A stretch of 64,000 nt of DNA from an uncultured Bacteroides sp. (lineage in GTDB: Bacteria; Bacteroidota; Bacteroidia; Bacteroidales; Bacteroidaceae): NCBI GenBank assembly GCA_959606905.1, contig CAUHML010000004.1, positions 1 to 64,000 on the forward strand, read 5' to 3'. This document shows positions 56,067 to 64,000 of this stretch, in pieces (position 1 is the stretch's first letter; each line of letters starts with the position of its first letter). Position numbers and translations under genes: made by a program. The notes beneath the pieces are model-generated. The model saw only the letters and a list, made by a program, of their open reading frames with translations. It searched no databases and was not told where the DNA came from.

Positions 56067-58823
56067 TCACATCATCAAACGAAAGTTATATTTAAAAGTG
56101 ACGATGAAATATCCCTTTATTTCCTGCGTACGATACTCATAAAAGCCATCAGAAGTAGCCATACGCCCATAACTTTTTTTCTTTCCCAGAATATCCGCCC
56201 AATAAGCCGACAATTCCGCTTCCTTCTTCTTCAGGAAACGCCATGTAGCACCGGCATTCCACAATATTTCATCATCTTCCCCTTTCTGAATATTCGTTCC
56301 GCTACGAAGATTATACGTAGCATCCGTGCGTAACTGCAACCCGAAAGGAAAATCAACATAACCATTCAGACCGAAATTATAATAACGCGTATAGGTATCA
56401 TTATCGTTCAAAGAATTAAGCGAGTATTGGTAATTCCAAGAAGTAGATAAGTCAATGCCTCCCCAAGAAGGTTGATAAGATGCCTGTGCCTCACAATTCA
56501 ATCCGGTATCACGGGTTGTACTCTTTTCCGGCTGTAAGCTTTTATCTTCATTAATCATACCTACACGGTTACTATGATTACCGGACATATCCAATCTTAA
56601 AGAGAAATGTCCAAAACGTTTCCACCAGCTAGCCCCTCCAAACAAATTCCAATTACCGTTTATATTGACCGGATACGTTTCGCGTCCACCGGTCTGCACG
56701 TCATATATCATGACTTGTGTAACACTGTTTTGCTCCACCTGTCCGCCTAGGTTTGCAGATATACCTTTAGGTGAGTTCTGAAAATTCAGACGTATATTAT
56801 GACTAAACATCTGCTTCAAGTCAGGATTTCCACGGGTGATATACAGCGGATTGCTATTATCCGTCAACGGCATCAAATCCGACAAAGAAGGCTGCCGGGT
56901 GTTACCGTTATAATTCAGGCTGACACGCATCTCTTTCTTCCGCCAGCTCATCCATATCATAGGTTGGAAATCAATCATATTCATGGCAGTATCCGCATAA
57001 AGTTTCCCTACTTTCCGGTCAATGGTACGCCTTTGCGGCATAACCCCCAGTGATGCGTTAAACATCCATGTGTCATCCGAATAGTTGACTCCTACATTCA
57101 GGTCGTGCCCATTACTGCGGCTGTGGCTACGGTTGCTCAAACTATCTACATACCCCGCCTCGTAACCGGAAGGTAACTCACCGTAAATATCCGAACTCGC
57201 CAGGGAAGACAATTCATAAGTATCGCGGTTACTCCGTTCATACCGGGTACTCCAGTTATATGCCACCCGCAGACGTACCTTCTTTCCGACAGGTTGAGTA
57301 AACGAAAGTCCCACCCTCCAGGAATTATTGCGCTGGGGTGACTTCAAATACTGGTTACGATAAAGTACCGAGTCATTCCCATTCTTATCCTTCAAGCGAA
57401 AATAGGTAGTCTCGGAAAGAGAGAAACTTTCATTATTTCCCCACGAATCGGAATTCTGAATATTCAGTCCCAGAGTTGTTCCTTTTTCGTTCAGGCGTCT
57501 CATCACTCCCATTGCCCAATGGTAGCGGTGGGATTCATTTTCCGACCGTGACCGATTCTCACTACGGTTCACCTTTATATCCCGGGGAACAGACTCAAAA
57601 TCACTGAACAAGTTCTCATGGTTTACGCCGGGAGGAGCGTCAAAAGAAGCACTCTGACTGTTACTTTCATTTTGATTAGGAGTATACCCGAAATTTCCAC
57701 TGAAGTTGACACGCGTGCTTTTATCTACTTTCCACTCTCCCATCAAGCTGGAATTGACCGACCGCCCTTTAGAGTTTCCTTCGTTGGCAGAGGCCGAATA
57801 TTGGTTGCCACCAGTCAAATACTGCTCCTGATACATAGAAGATATATTCCCGTTCCTGTTAAGATTATAATTCACATGGCCATTCAAAGAAAACTTTCCG
57901 CCAAATTTATGTGCCATATTCAATCCCAGCGAATTATTGATATTATCTTTGTATGTACTGTTCTGATATCTATTAGTAGAACGGGCTATAAAAGACAGGT
58001 TTTCCCCATTCTTACGGAAATAATTCACTTGTGCCTCCAGATCCTTCTTCTTATTATTGCCATACCCTACCGTCGCATTTGTCAGCCAAGTCTTATTCAG
58101 TTCATCCTTGGTTTGCAAGTCAAGCACATATTTCTTTTCTCCCGAACTGATTCCCGTAAATTCTTCCTCTTTTGATTTCTTGTCGTACACCTTTAACTTG
58201 CTAATCAAGTTTGCCGGCAGATTCTCAAGCGCGGTCTTTTTATCTCCTGAAAAGAAAGACTCCCCATTTACATTAATTTCGCTGATAGGCTGACCGTTGT
58301 AAGTCAATGAATGGTCTTTTTTGTTATACACCAGTCCGGGAATACGTTTCACCAAGTCTTCCAGATAAGCTCCTTCGGGAGTTTTGTAGGCAGAAGCATT
58401 GATAACAGTCGTATCTCCTTCCATAACCACTTCCCTCAATTTTCCGGTCACTACCACCTCATCAATCTGAAGGTCATCATCCTTCAGTACGATAGTGCCC
58501 GCATTTATAGATACGGAATCTCCCAATGCACGGTAGAAAGACTGCATTCCCATAAATGAAACCTTCAACAGATATTCTTTCTTTTTCTGTGGCTGATAAG
58601 TTAGAGTAAATCGACCGTTTTTGTCACTTGCCGTACCTTTTACAAAAGCAGAGTCCATCTTTTCCAAGACGACAATACTGGCAGAAGGCAAAGATTGTTT
58701 CCTTTCACTTCCGGTTTCCAGCATTTGTACCCTTCCCCTGACAGTCCTCACCTGTTGCGCATACACTATTGTATGCATACAAAATAACAGTAAAAGTAAT
58801 CCGCCCAGTCTGCAAATTTTCAT
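56067..58823 (-). CDS. Outer-membrane beta-barrel receptor (OMP_b-brl_3 type)
   Basis: A 918-aa outer-membrane protein: signal peptide (cleavage near VYAQ), a CarboxypepD_reg-like domain (about 25-115), a plug-like domain (about 118-225, DEVVVTGKLREVVMEGDTTV split around residue 130, then PGLVYNKKDHSLTYNGQPI) and a long Asn/Ser-rich barrel. It resembles the outer-membrane barrel family PF14905, related to TonB-dependent receptors but without a SusD partner. Substrate is unknown. Confidence 0.85.
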   Translation of the reverse strand: MKICRLGGLLLLLFCMHTIVYAQQVRTVRGRVQMLETGSERKQSLPSASIVVLEKMDSAFVKGTASDKNGRFTLTYQPQKKKEYLLKVSFMGMQSFYRALGDSVSINAGTIVLKDDDLQIDEVVVTGKLREVVMEGDTTVINASAYKTPEGAYLEDLVKRIPGLVYNKKDHSLTYNGQPISEINVNGESFFSGDKKTALENLPANLISKLKVYDKKSKEEEFTGISSGEKKYVLDLQTKDELNKTWLTNATVGYGNNKKKDLEAQVNYFRKNGENLSFIARSTNRYQNSTYKDNINNSLGLNMAHKFGGKFSLNGHVNYNLNRNGNISSMYQEQYLTGGNQYSASANEGNSKGRSVNSSLMGEWKVDKSTRVNFSGNFGYTPNQNESNSQSASFDAPPGVNHENLFSDFESVPRDIKVNRSENRSRSENESHRYHWAMGVMRRLNEKGTTLGLNIQNSDSWGNNESFSLSETTYFRLKDKNGNDSVLYRNQYLKSPQRNNSWRVGLSFTQPVGKKVRLRVAYNWSTRYERSNRDTYELSSLASSDIYGELPSGYEAGYVDSLSNRSHSRSNGHDLNVGVNYSDDTWMFNASLGVMPQRRTIDRKVGKLYADTAMNMIDFQPMIWMSWRKKEMRVSLNYNGNTRQPSLSDLMPLTDNSNPLYITRGNPDLKQMFSHNIRLNFQNSPKGISANLGGQVEQNSVTQVMIYDVQTGGRETYPVNINGNWNLFGGASWWKRFGHFSLRLDMSGNHSNRVGMINEDKSLQPEKSTTRDTGLNCEAQASYQPSWGGIDLSTSWNYQYSLNSLNDNDTYTRYYNFGLNGYVDFPFGLQLRTDATYNLRSGTNIQKGEDDEILWNAGATWRFLKKKEAELSAYWADILGKKKSYGRMATSDGFYEYRTQEIKGYFIVTFKYNFRLMM

Positions 58824-58971
58824 GTCAATAGCAGTATAAGTCTATATTTTAGTTTGAGTCTTAGTAAACAATGTAAAATTAAGGAGTTTCTTTAGAAAGC
58901 TTACTATTTTATTCATTTTATTAAAACAAATTACATTCCAATCACACAAGGTCACAATATAAACTAACAAA

Positions 58972-59038
58972 AAGACTTCCTCCACATATAAAAATATACT
59001 CTTTGAGAAGAATATCCTTTTTATAGAGGAAGAAGTCT
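58972..59038 (-). terminator. Terminator of the B12-uptake operon
   Basis: AAGACTTCCTC pairs with GAGG-AAG-AAGTCT across a long loop, with three bulged bases. On the minus strand the stem is followed by TTTTTG. Confidence 0.6.
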
Positions 59039-59074
59039 CCCTATCAACAAAAACTATCAATTAGAAACTCATAA

Positions 59075-60379
59075 TCACTTAAAATTCTCCGTAAAGAAAA
59101 CTCCTGCCGGAAAACTATTCTTATTTTTTATATCAAACTGTAAAGCCGGTGTTTTATTGAAATCAAAAATAGCAATATCATTGGTTTTATAATCTGCATA
59201 TCCTTTCAGAGTGGCAAAATAAACCTCCCCGCTCACCGGATCAACTCCCAAACTATTATAATAGATCCCTGCATCCTCCACATACTCTTTTATATCAGCA
59301 ACTTCTTCCGTCTCATTCTGAGAAAAAATATGCCGATATAGCTTAAAGCCGGCATTACTGAAATAGATAATATCATCTTTAGCAGAAAAAGCAGGGGCAA
59401 CTCCCCACCCGGCACCAATACTGACATTCAAAGTATGAGAATCAATAGTCTTATAATCAACCGGACTGACTTTTATAATACTCGCAGGCTTTGTACATGA
59501 AACCCACAAATTCCCATCATATGTTTTAGCAACACCGGATAAAGCGCTTTCAAAAGAAACAGTATGTATAACAGCCCCGTTTTGAATAACAAAAAGTTGC
59601 TTATTGCCCATCACAAAAGCTTTGTCTCCAACCACAGCCATACGATTTTTCAAAGCGCCCTTCGTCCCCTCAACAAAAGTCAGAACTTCGGTGGAAGTAT
59701 CCAGCATATAAACTCCATTATTATCACGAATATAAAGATTCTCTCCGACTACAGCCAAATTGGACGGCCAGGACAAAGTAGTATTATCATAAACCTTTTC
59801 TTTCTCCAAACTAGTAGCATTCGCAATAGTCAGCAGCCCTTCACCACCATTTTTGGCTCCATTTTGAGAAAGTATATACATCTTATTATCACTGATAAAC
59901 AGGTCTTGACAGACATTACCAAGCAAAGTTTGATTTACCCGATAATATGCACTATCTACCGCTATGCCTTTTGAATCCACAAAAGTTAAAGTTCCGGTTT
60001 CATTCCCCATATTTCCTTCATTCAAAATAAAGGCACCTTTGCCAAACCGCCCTTCCACCTTGGCTGTCATAGTCGTTTGAAGGTTTTCTCCCTTATCATC
60101 CGATACCGCCAGTCCTATAACATACTCTCCAGTCTTAGGCTGTGAAAACTTATATGTTGAAGCGGTTGAAACTTCCTTTCCGTCTACTGTCCACAAATAT
60201 CTCATCGCCCCAGACAGATTTTCAATCCGGGCATCCAGATACAATGTATCTAACTGCGCAATCACATTACTTTCCGATTCACTCCCGATCCATACAGATG
60301 AGTTCAAATTTTCCTCCTCATCACATGCTGTAAAAACCAGTCCCAAGGCAACAACTGCCAATACAAAATACCTTTTCAT
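59075..60379 (-). CDS. PKD-like plus beta-propeller (DUF5074-type) surface lipoprotein
   Basis: A 434-aa lipoprotein (Cys19 in VFTAC followed by DEEEN). Residues about 30-110 form a PKD/Ig-like domain (YLWTVDGKEV, then PKTGEYVIGLAVSD). The rest is a YncE-like propeller starting FILNEGNMGNETGTLTF, the same LNEGNMG motif that opens the propeller of the BtuG-like protein in this operon. It is the last gene of the operon. A role in corrinoid capture is plausible from context and the shared motif, not shown. Confidence 0.8.
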   Translation of the reverse strand: MKRYFVLAVVALGLVFTACDEEENLNSSVWIGSESESNVIAQLDTLYLDARIENLSGAMRYLWTVDGKEVSTASTYKFSQPKTGEYVIGLAVSDDKGENLQTTMTAKVEGRFGKGAFILNEGNMGNETGTLTFVDSKGIAVDSAYYRVNQTLLGNVCQDLFISDNKMYILSQNGAKNGGEGLLTIANATSLEKEKVYDNTTLSWPSNLAVVGENLYIRDNNGVYMLDTSTEVLTFVEGTKGALKNRMAVVGDKAFVMGNKQLFVIQNGAVIHTVSFESALSGVAKTYDGNLWVSCTKPASIIKVSPVDYKTIDSHTLNVSIGAGWGVAPAFSAKDDIIYFSNAGFKLYRHIFSQNETEEVADIKEYVEDAGIYYNSLGVDPVSGEVYFATLKGYADYKTNDIAIFDFNKTPALQFDIKNKNSFPAGVFFTENFK

Positions 60380-60410
60380 TTCAAATTCTTATTATCAATT
60401 ATTTCTTAAC

Positions 60411-61727
60411 TTATTTGCGGGTATCGATATCAACTCCTAAAACATGCAAATCCTCAACCCCTGATATCTCAGTGGAACATTCACCTAACCAACCATTTTC
60501 CTGATTGACACCGGTATATATCTTTATGAAATCAATTCCCGGCAAATGTACCTTCTGACCTTTTGAATTTACTGCCCAATCTATATCAATAGCAGACTCA
60601 TCTTTAGTGTTCACCTCATTATCAGCATAACCATAACGGAATTTATACAAAACAAAATAATTACCTTGTCCACTTTCATCAACAGCATTTTGAGGTAAAC
60701 AAGTCCCTTTAAATGTTATCTTATCTTCTTTTATCCATTCCGGAAAATAACACTGATTATGAAATGTATTTTTCACTTTATATCCCGAATTTCCTCGGTT
60801 ATCTTCCCACCGGATATATTTCTCTCTTTCTTCCGAAGTTTCCGGTTCTTTTTCCGGACGATAATAAGTGATTTCATAGTTTCGATAAGTCTCCACATCA
60901 TTTCCCGCAGCTACAGCCTTGTCATACCATAATTCCAGTGCAGCGTCTTCATGAGCACTACCGGCAATCTCATACCATTCGTCCTCATCCGGCATACCAT
61001 TCTGATTTTTATCATAAGCTACCATGATCACTCCCGGCTCACAACTTCCTCCCTCCGGTGCATCAGAGTCCGGATTGGCCGCAGAATAAAAAGCATTGCC
61101 AAGTACCCGGAAATCGCGTTTTCCGGTAACATTAGTTATTGTATGATCAAAACCTACTACGACATATCCTCCGAATCCTCCTAAAGAAATCATCCCCTTT
61201 TTATTGTTACCGATAGCTGCCAATACTTTTTCGTTCATAACCTCTTGTGTGTCTCCTTCGTCATATGCCGGCAACGCATTAGTAAATTGTCCCACGGCCG
61301 GAACAAAATCAAGAACTTTAGTGATATAAGCCGTTGCTCCTTCAGGAGCCGGTTCGATATTATCAAAAGTTACTGTGACCGCAAAAAGATAATCATAATG
61401 ATTCTCACCTTGTGACGCACGTAAAATCAGTTCGTATTCTCCTACCTCCTCAAACATATACTCCAAATCTTTTGTCCGGGCAATTTCACTGCCGTCCAGC
61501 AACCATAAATAAGAGATCCCTTCATCCGACTCACTTTCAACCCGTACCTTCAACAGTTGATCAACAACAACCGCAAAGCCACCCTCCGGTTGCGACACAC
61601 GGATGTCTTCCTTTTTCAGTAGGTAAGGCTCCGAAGCATCTTCTCCATCATTACATCCTGTGAATACAGTTCCTACAAACAAAGAAACTGCAATGACTAA
61701 TGCTAGTCTTAAAATTTTCCTGTCCAT
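60411..61727 (-). CDS. PKD-like domain surface lipoprotein of the B12 locus
   Basis: A 438-aa lipoprotein (Cys25 in FTGC followed by NDGED). The N-terminal PKD-like domain (about 45-130, ISYLWLLDGSEIART, then EEVGEYELILRAS) resembles that of the next gene. The remaining 300 residues, with GGFGGYVVVGFDHTI and a C-terminal GIDFIKIYTGVNQENGWLGE stretch, form a beta-rich domain seen in Bacteroides cell-surface proteins. It could be a BtuH-like cobalamin binder, but I cannot confirm that from sequence. Confidence 0.8.
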   Translation of the reverse strand: MDRKILRLALVIAVSLFVGTVFTGCNDGEDASEPYLLKKEDIRVSQPEGGFAVVVDQLLKVRVESESDEGISYLWLLDGSEIARTKDLEYMFEEVGEYELILRASQGENHYDYLFAVTVTFDNIEPAPEGATAYITKVLDFVPAVGQFTNALPAYDEGDTQEVMNEKVLAAIGNNKKGMISLGGFGGYVVVGFDHTITNVTGKRDFRVLGNAFYSAANPDSDAPEGGSCEPGVIMVAYDKNQNGMPDEDEWYEIAGSAHEDAALELWYDKAVAAGNDVETYRNYEITYYRPEKEPETSEEREKYIRWEDNRGNSGYKVKNTFHNQCYFPEWIKEDKITFKGTCLPQNAVDESGQGNYFVLYKFRYGYADNEVNTKDESAIDIDWAVNSKGQKVHLPGIDFIKIYTGVNQENGWLGECSTEISGVEDLHVLGVDIDTRK

Positions 61728-61743
61728 TTTTATTCATTATTAG

Positions 61744-62904
61744 TTATTGAAATGTTTTCGTTGTAAAAGCAAAATGAGCCGGTATATCCCCCGCCCTGAC
61801 TTTCCATCTTTTCTTTCCTTCAGGACTGAAACAGTAGAGATAACCGGGTACAACATAACTTTTTGCATCCGTTACAAATATTTCTTTGGTCTCGGGATTT
61901 ACAGCTATCCCATACGGAATTGTTATTTCTGTTTCAGTTCCATCAGTAATAAAATTGCGGGATACTATTTTATTTTGTTTCACGTCATAGAGGGCGTAAG
62001 TAATAGTATTACTTTCCGTCACATAACTCCATTCTACACTTGTCATGTAAATCGAATCTCCACTCAAACACATTTCACTGGCAGCAATTCCCAAATTTCC
62101 TGTCACACGATCTGTCTGAGTATCTATAATAAAAACATCCGATCCCGTTCCATAATAATCTCCTCTCGAACTCACATATATACGGCCGTATCTATCCAGT
62201 TTCATACGGTGAAGATTTATAGCTACATCAATTGTTTTAATAACTTGAAAAGTCTTCAAGTCAATCACCGATACCGTCCGGTCATAATCCGGAAAACGAT
62301 AACCGCCGGAATTGGCAACATAAAGTTTTCCATCTTTTATTACCATTTCTTCCGGTTGATAGCCGACTACCACTTCACGGGTTACAGCCAAACTTGTCGT
62401 ATCCACTTCAACCACTTTTCCCGGACGCGCATTGGGATCTATTCCGACAGGGCCTGCATAAGAACTTACATAAGCCTTTCCATCATTAAAAGTGATATAC
62501 CGGCAATTTGTCACATTTATTTGCCCCAGATGTTGTGCCGTTTCCACATCCATCACCTCTATAAAATTCGAGCAATTGATTACAGCATACAGCTTATCTC
62601 CATAAATCTGCAAATCATTTCCAACATCCCCCAGTTCTTTCACTACGGACGGATTCCGCTCGGCATAAATATTACGATGATACTTACCGGTAGTGCTGTC
62701 ATAAAAATCAAGCGTACACTTATTACTTCCCATATTTCCTTCATTGAGAAGATACATTCCTTTAATACTGACGCCCCCTAAAGGATCCTTGCCAACATCT
62801 ATCTCGTCAGAAGGTAGAACCGGAAGCTCGCCCCGACAAGCCAGTAAACAACAGCCTGTTAATATACCAAGCAAGACACGCGAAAGAATATTATTCACAA
62901 TCAT
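61744..62904 (-). CDS. BtuG-like cobalamin-binding surface lipoprotein (YncE-type propeller)
   Basis: A 386-aa lipoprotein (Cys23 in CLLAC) with a seven-bladed propeller beginning MYLLNEGNMGSNKCTLDFYD; blades are marked by YVSS, VANSGG and IDLKTFQVIKTIDV-type repeats. BtuG proteins sit on the cell surface, bind B12 very tightly and pass it to BtuB. Its start overlaps the receptor stop by 4 bp, the tight pairing seen in btuB-btuG loci. Confidence 0.88.
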   Translation of the reverse strand: MIVNNILSRVLLGILTGCCLLACRGELPVLPSDEIDVGKDPLGGVSIKGMYLLNEGNMGSNKCTLDFYDSTTGKYHRNIYAERNPSVVKELGDVGNDLQIYGDKLYAVINCSNFIEVMDVETAQHLGQINVTNCRYITFNDGKAYVSSYAGPVGIDPNARPGKVVEVDTTSLAVTREVVVGYQPEEMVIKDGKLYVANSGGYRFPDYDRTVSVIDLKTFQVIKTIDVAINLHRMKLDRYGRIYVSSRGDYYGTGSDVFIIDTQTDRVTGNLGIAASEMCLSGDSIYMTSVEWSYVTESNTITYALYDVKQNKIVSRNFITDGTETEITIPYGIAVNPETKEIFVTDAKSYVVPGYLYCFSPEGKKRWKVRAGDIPAHFAFTTKTFQ

Positions 62905-64000
62905 ATCGTTAAGTTTAAAATGAATTTAAAGTTAGTTCCGGGCATCGGATAAGACCTCACCACCTCATATTGTTGATTAAAAATATTGTTTACTTCCAAG
63001 GTCAACTTGAAATCATACTTTCTCCAACTGAATTTCTTTGCCAAAGAAAAATCACTTGTATACCAAGGAAGACGATAATTCTCCGGAGTATTAGCCGAAA
63101 CGTCATAGCGCTCTCCCGTATATATAAAGCTATAATTCAATTCCCATGATTTATATCCGGCATTTAATATAGCCGAGCCACTATGCCAGGGAATATACGA
63201 TATTTGCCCCCCATACGTATCTTTATCCGACTTATCAGTAAAATCCTGTGCCTTCTGATACGTATATGATAACCGGCTGTCAAATACCCAATCGTTACCA
63301 AACTTCCAAAGTCCTTGCAAAACGACATCCACTCCTTTTATTTTAACAAGTCCCATATTAATCATTGTCCAACGAAAGAAATTATTGGTGGGAGTAGCTA
63401 TTATTTTATTTTCCACCTCATTATAATACGCATCCAATTGCACATTCAGTGCTTGCAGCCAGGTTCCGGAAGATAATTTCTGATAAGTGAATCCTACGTT
63501 ATACTGATTAGTATACTCAGGTTTCAGCTTTATATTCCCTATAAATGTATAATACAAATCGTTCAAAGTCGGCATACGAAATATCCGTTTGTAAAAAGCA
63601 CGCAGACTTAAATCAATATTCTTGAAAGGTTTATAGGAAGTGATAACGGTAGGAGTAAATTCCATTTTATTCCCGGCCGAAGTAGTATCTGAAGCTACGT
63701 TCTCATTTACAAAAGTTCCCAAGACACTGGCCTGCAACTTAAAACGCTCAAAATGTAAAGAGGTAGCTGCCGCTACCAACGCCGTATTTCTCCGGGGATA
63801 AGGAAAATCAGTCAAATTAGCGTTCAGTTTATTCCATTGGTAGTCCGCTGAAATATTTATATCCCAAAAAGGAAAAAGAGTAACCCTGTTAGCCATTGAC
63901 AAGTAAACTTCCTGTTGGCGATATGTATTATTTACATACATGGTAGCCTCCTCCTTTTGGGGATCTGCCAGATAATGCAGATAATCATACGCGTATTTGG
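62901..64000 (-). CDS. BtuB-like TonB-dependent receptor (C-terminal part, runs off window)
   Basis: The last 366 or so residues of an outer-membrane receptor. The frame stays open without a stop to the right edge, so the methionine at 63941 is internal. The sequence is alternating barrel strands with FKNIDLSLRAFYKRIFRMPTLNDLYY divided by loops, LKPEYTNQYNVGFTY, and a C-terminal NNIFNQQYEVVRSYPMPG with final FKFILNLTI, as in BtuB/FepA-type barrels. Identity as a B12 receptor comes from the coupled BtuG-like gene; the plug and any upstream riboswitch are outside. Confidence 0.87.
   Translation of the reverse strand, partial: KYAYDYLHYLADPQKEEATMYVNNTYRQQEVYLSMANRVTLFPFWDINISADYQWNKLNANLTDFPYPRRNTALVAAATSLHFERFKLQASVLGTFVNENVASDTTSAGNKMEFTPTVITSYKPFKNIDLSLRAFYKRIFRMPTLNDLYYTFIGNIKLKPEYTNQYNVGFTYQKLSSGTWLQALNVQLDAYYNEVENKIIATPTNNFFRWTMINMGLVKIKGVDVVLQGLWKFGNDWVFDSRLSYTYQKAQDFTDKSDKDTYGGQISYIPWHSGSAILNAGYKSWELNYSFIYTGERYDVSANTPENYRLPWYTSDFSLAKKFSWRKYDFKLTLEVNNIFNQQYEVVRSYPMPGTNFKFILNLTI

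Noticed and set aside
61747..62781. Long plus-strand frame of 344 codons
   Set aside because: Lies opposite the BtuG-like gene, has a Ser/Ile/His/Arg-heavy composition typical of antisense translation, no recognisable domain and no promoter.

Overview
The window is chromosomal DNA from a gut Bacteroides, very probably Bacteroides thetaiotaomicron or a close relative. Almost every transcription unit starts from the Bacteroidetes -7 box TAnnTTTG. SusC/SusD pairs, TonB-dependent receptors with carboxypeptidase-like N-terminal domains and surface lipoproteins are abundant. The gene order (xenosiderophore locus, citrate-operon, ilv operon, bile salt hydrolase, methylmalonyl-CoA mutase, B12 receptor) matches what I remember of the BT_206x-BT_209x part of B. 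thetaiotaomicron; that match is from memory and was not computed.

Layout. 1-54: partial tRNA-Ser(GGA). 175-6412: housekeeping genes (TatD nuclease, a hypothetical protein, a polyprenyl synthase, TonB, cytidylate kinase, IspH, phosphofructokinase). 6536-11714: a three-gene siderophore uptake locus of the XusABC type. 11898-14763: a compact steroid or bile-acid A-ring reductase operon (SDR, Old Yellow Enzyme, 5-alpha-reductase). 14958-19808: aconitase, isocitrate dehydrogenase and citrate synthase, the oxidative branch that makes 2-oxoglutarate. 19926-21818: an Upf1-like helicase. 22233-28387: the branched-chain amino-acid operon ilvD-ilvB-ilvN-thioesterase-ilvC, preceded by a leader peptide and attenuator not visible as a large reading frame. 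28692-38387: SlyD, a cysteine desulfidase-like protein, a PCMD-lipoprotein/barrel/winged-helix gene trio, a calycin-like lipoprotein, chorismate synthase, an M20 peptidase, a bile salt hydrolase and a formylglycine-generating-enzyme-like protein. 38520-45974: a SusC/SusD operon without degradative enzymes. 46299-46651: a segment bounded by perfect 23-bp inverted repeats and carrying a promoter, the arrangement of an invertible promoter switch for that operon. 46961-58823: topoisomerase III, both methylmalonyl-CoA mutase subunits, an AspT-like transporter, a second cytidylate-kinase-like protein and an outer-membrane receptor. 59075-64000: a B12 uptake operon (BtuB-like receptor running off the window, BtuG-like lipoprotein, two further surface lipoproteins).

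Links between genes. The bile salt hydrolase and the steroid reductase operon could act successively on bile acids. The B12 operon lies about 8 kb from the B12-dependent mutase. The two most interesting non-coding finds are the ilv attenuator (28231-28444) and the inverted-repeat promoter cassette (46299-46651).
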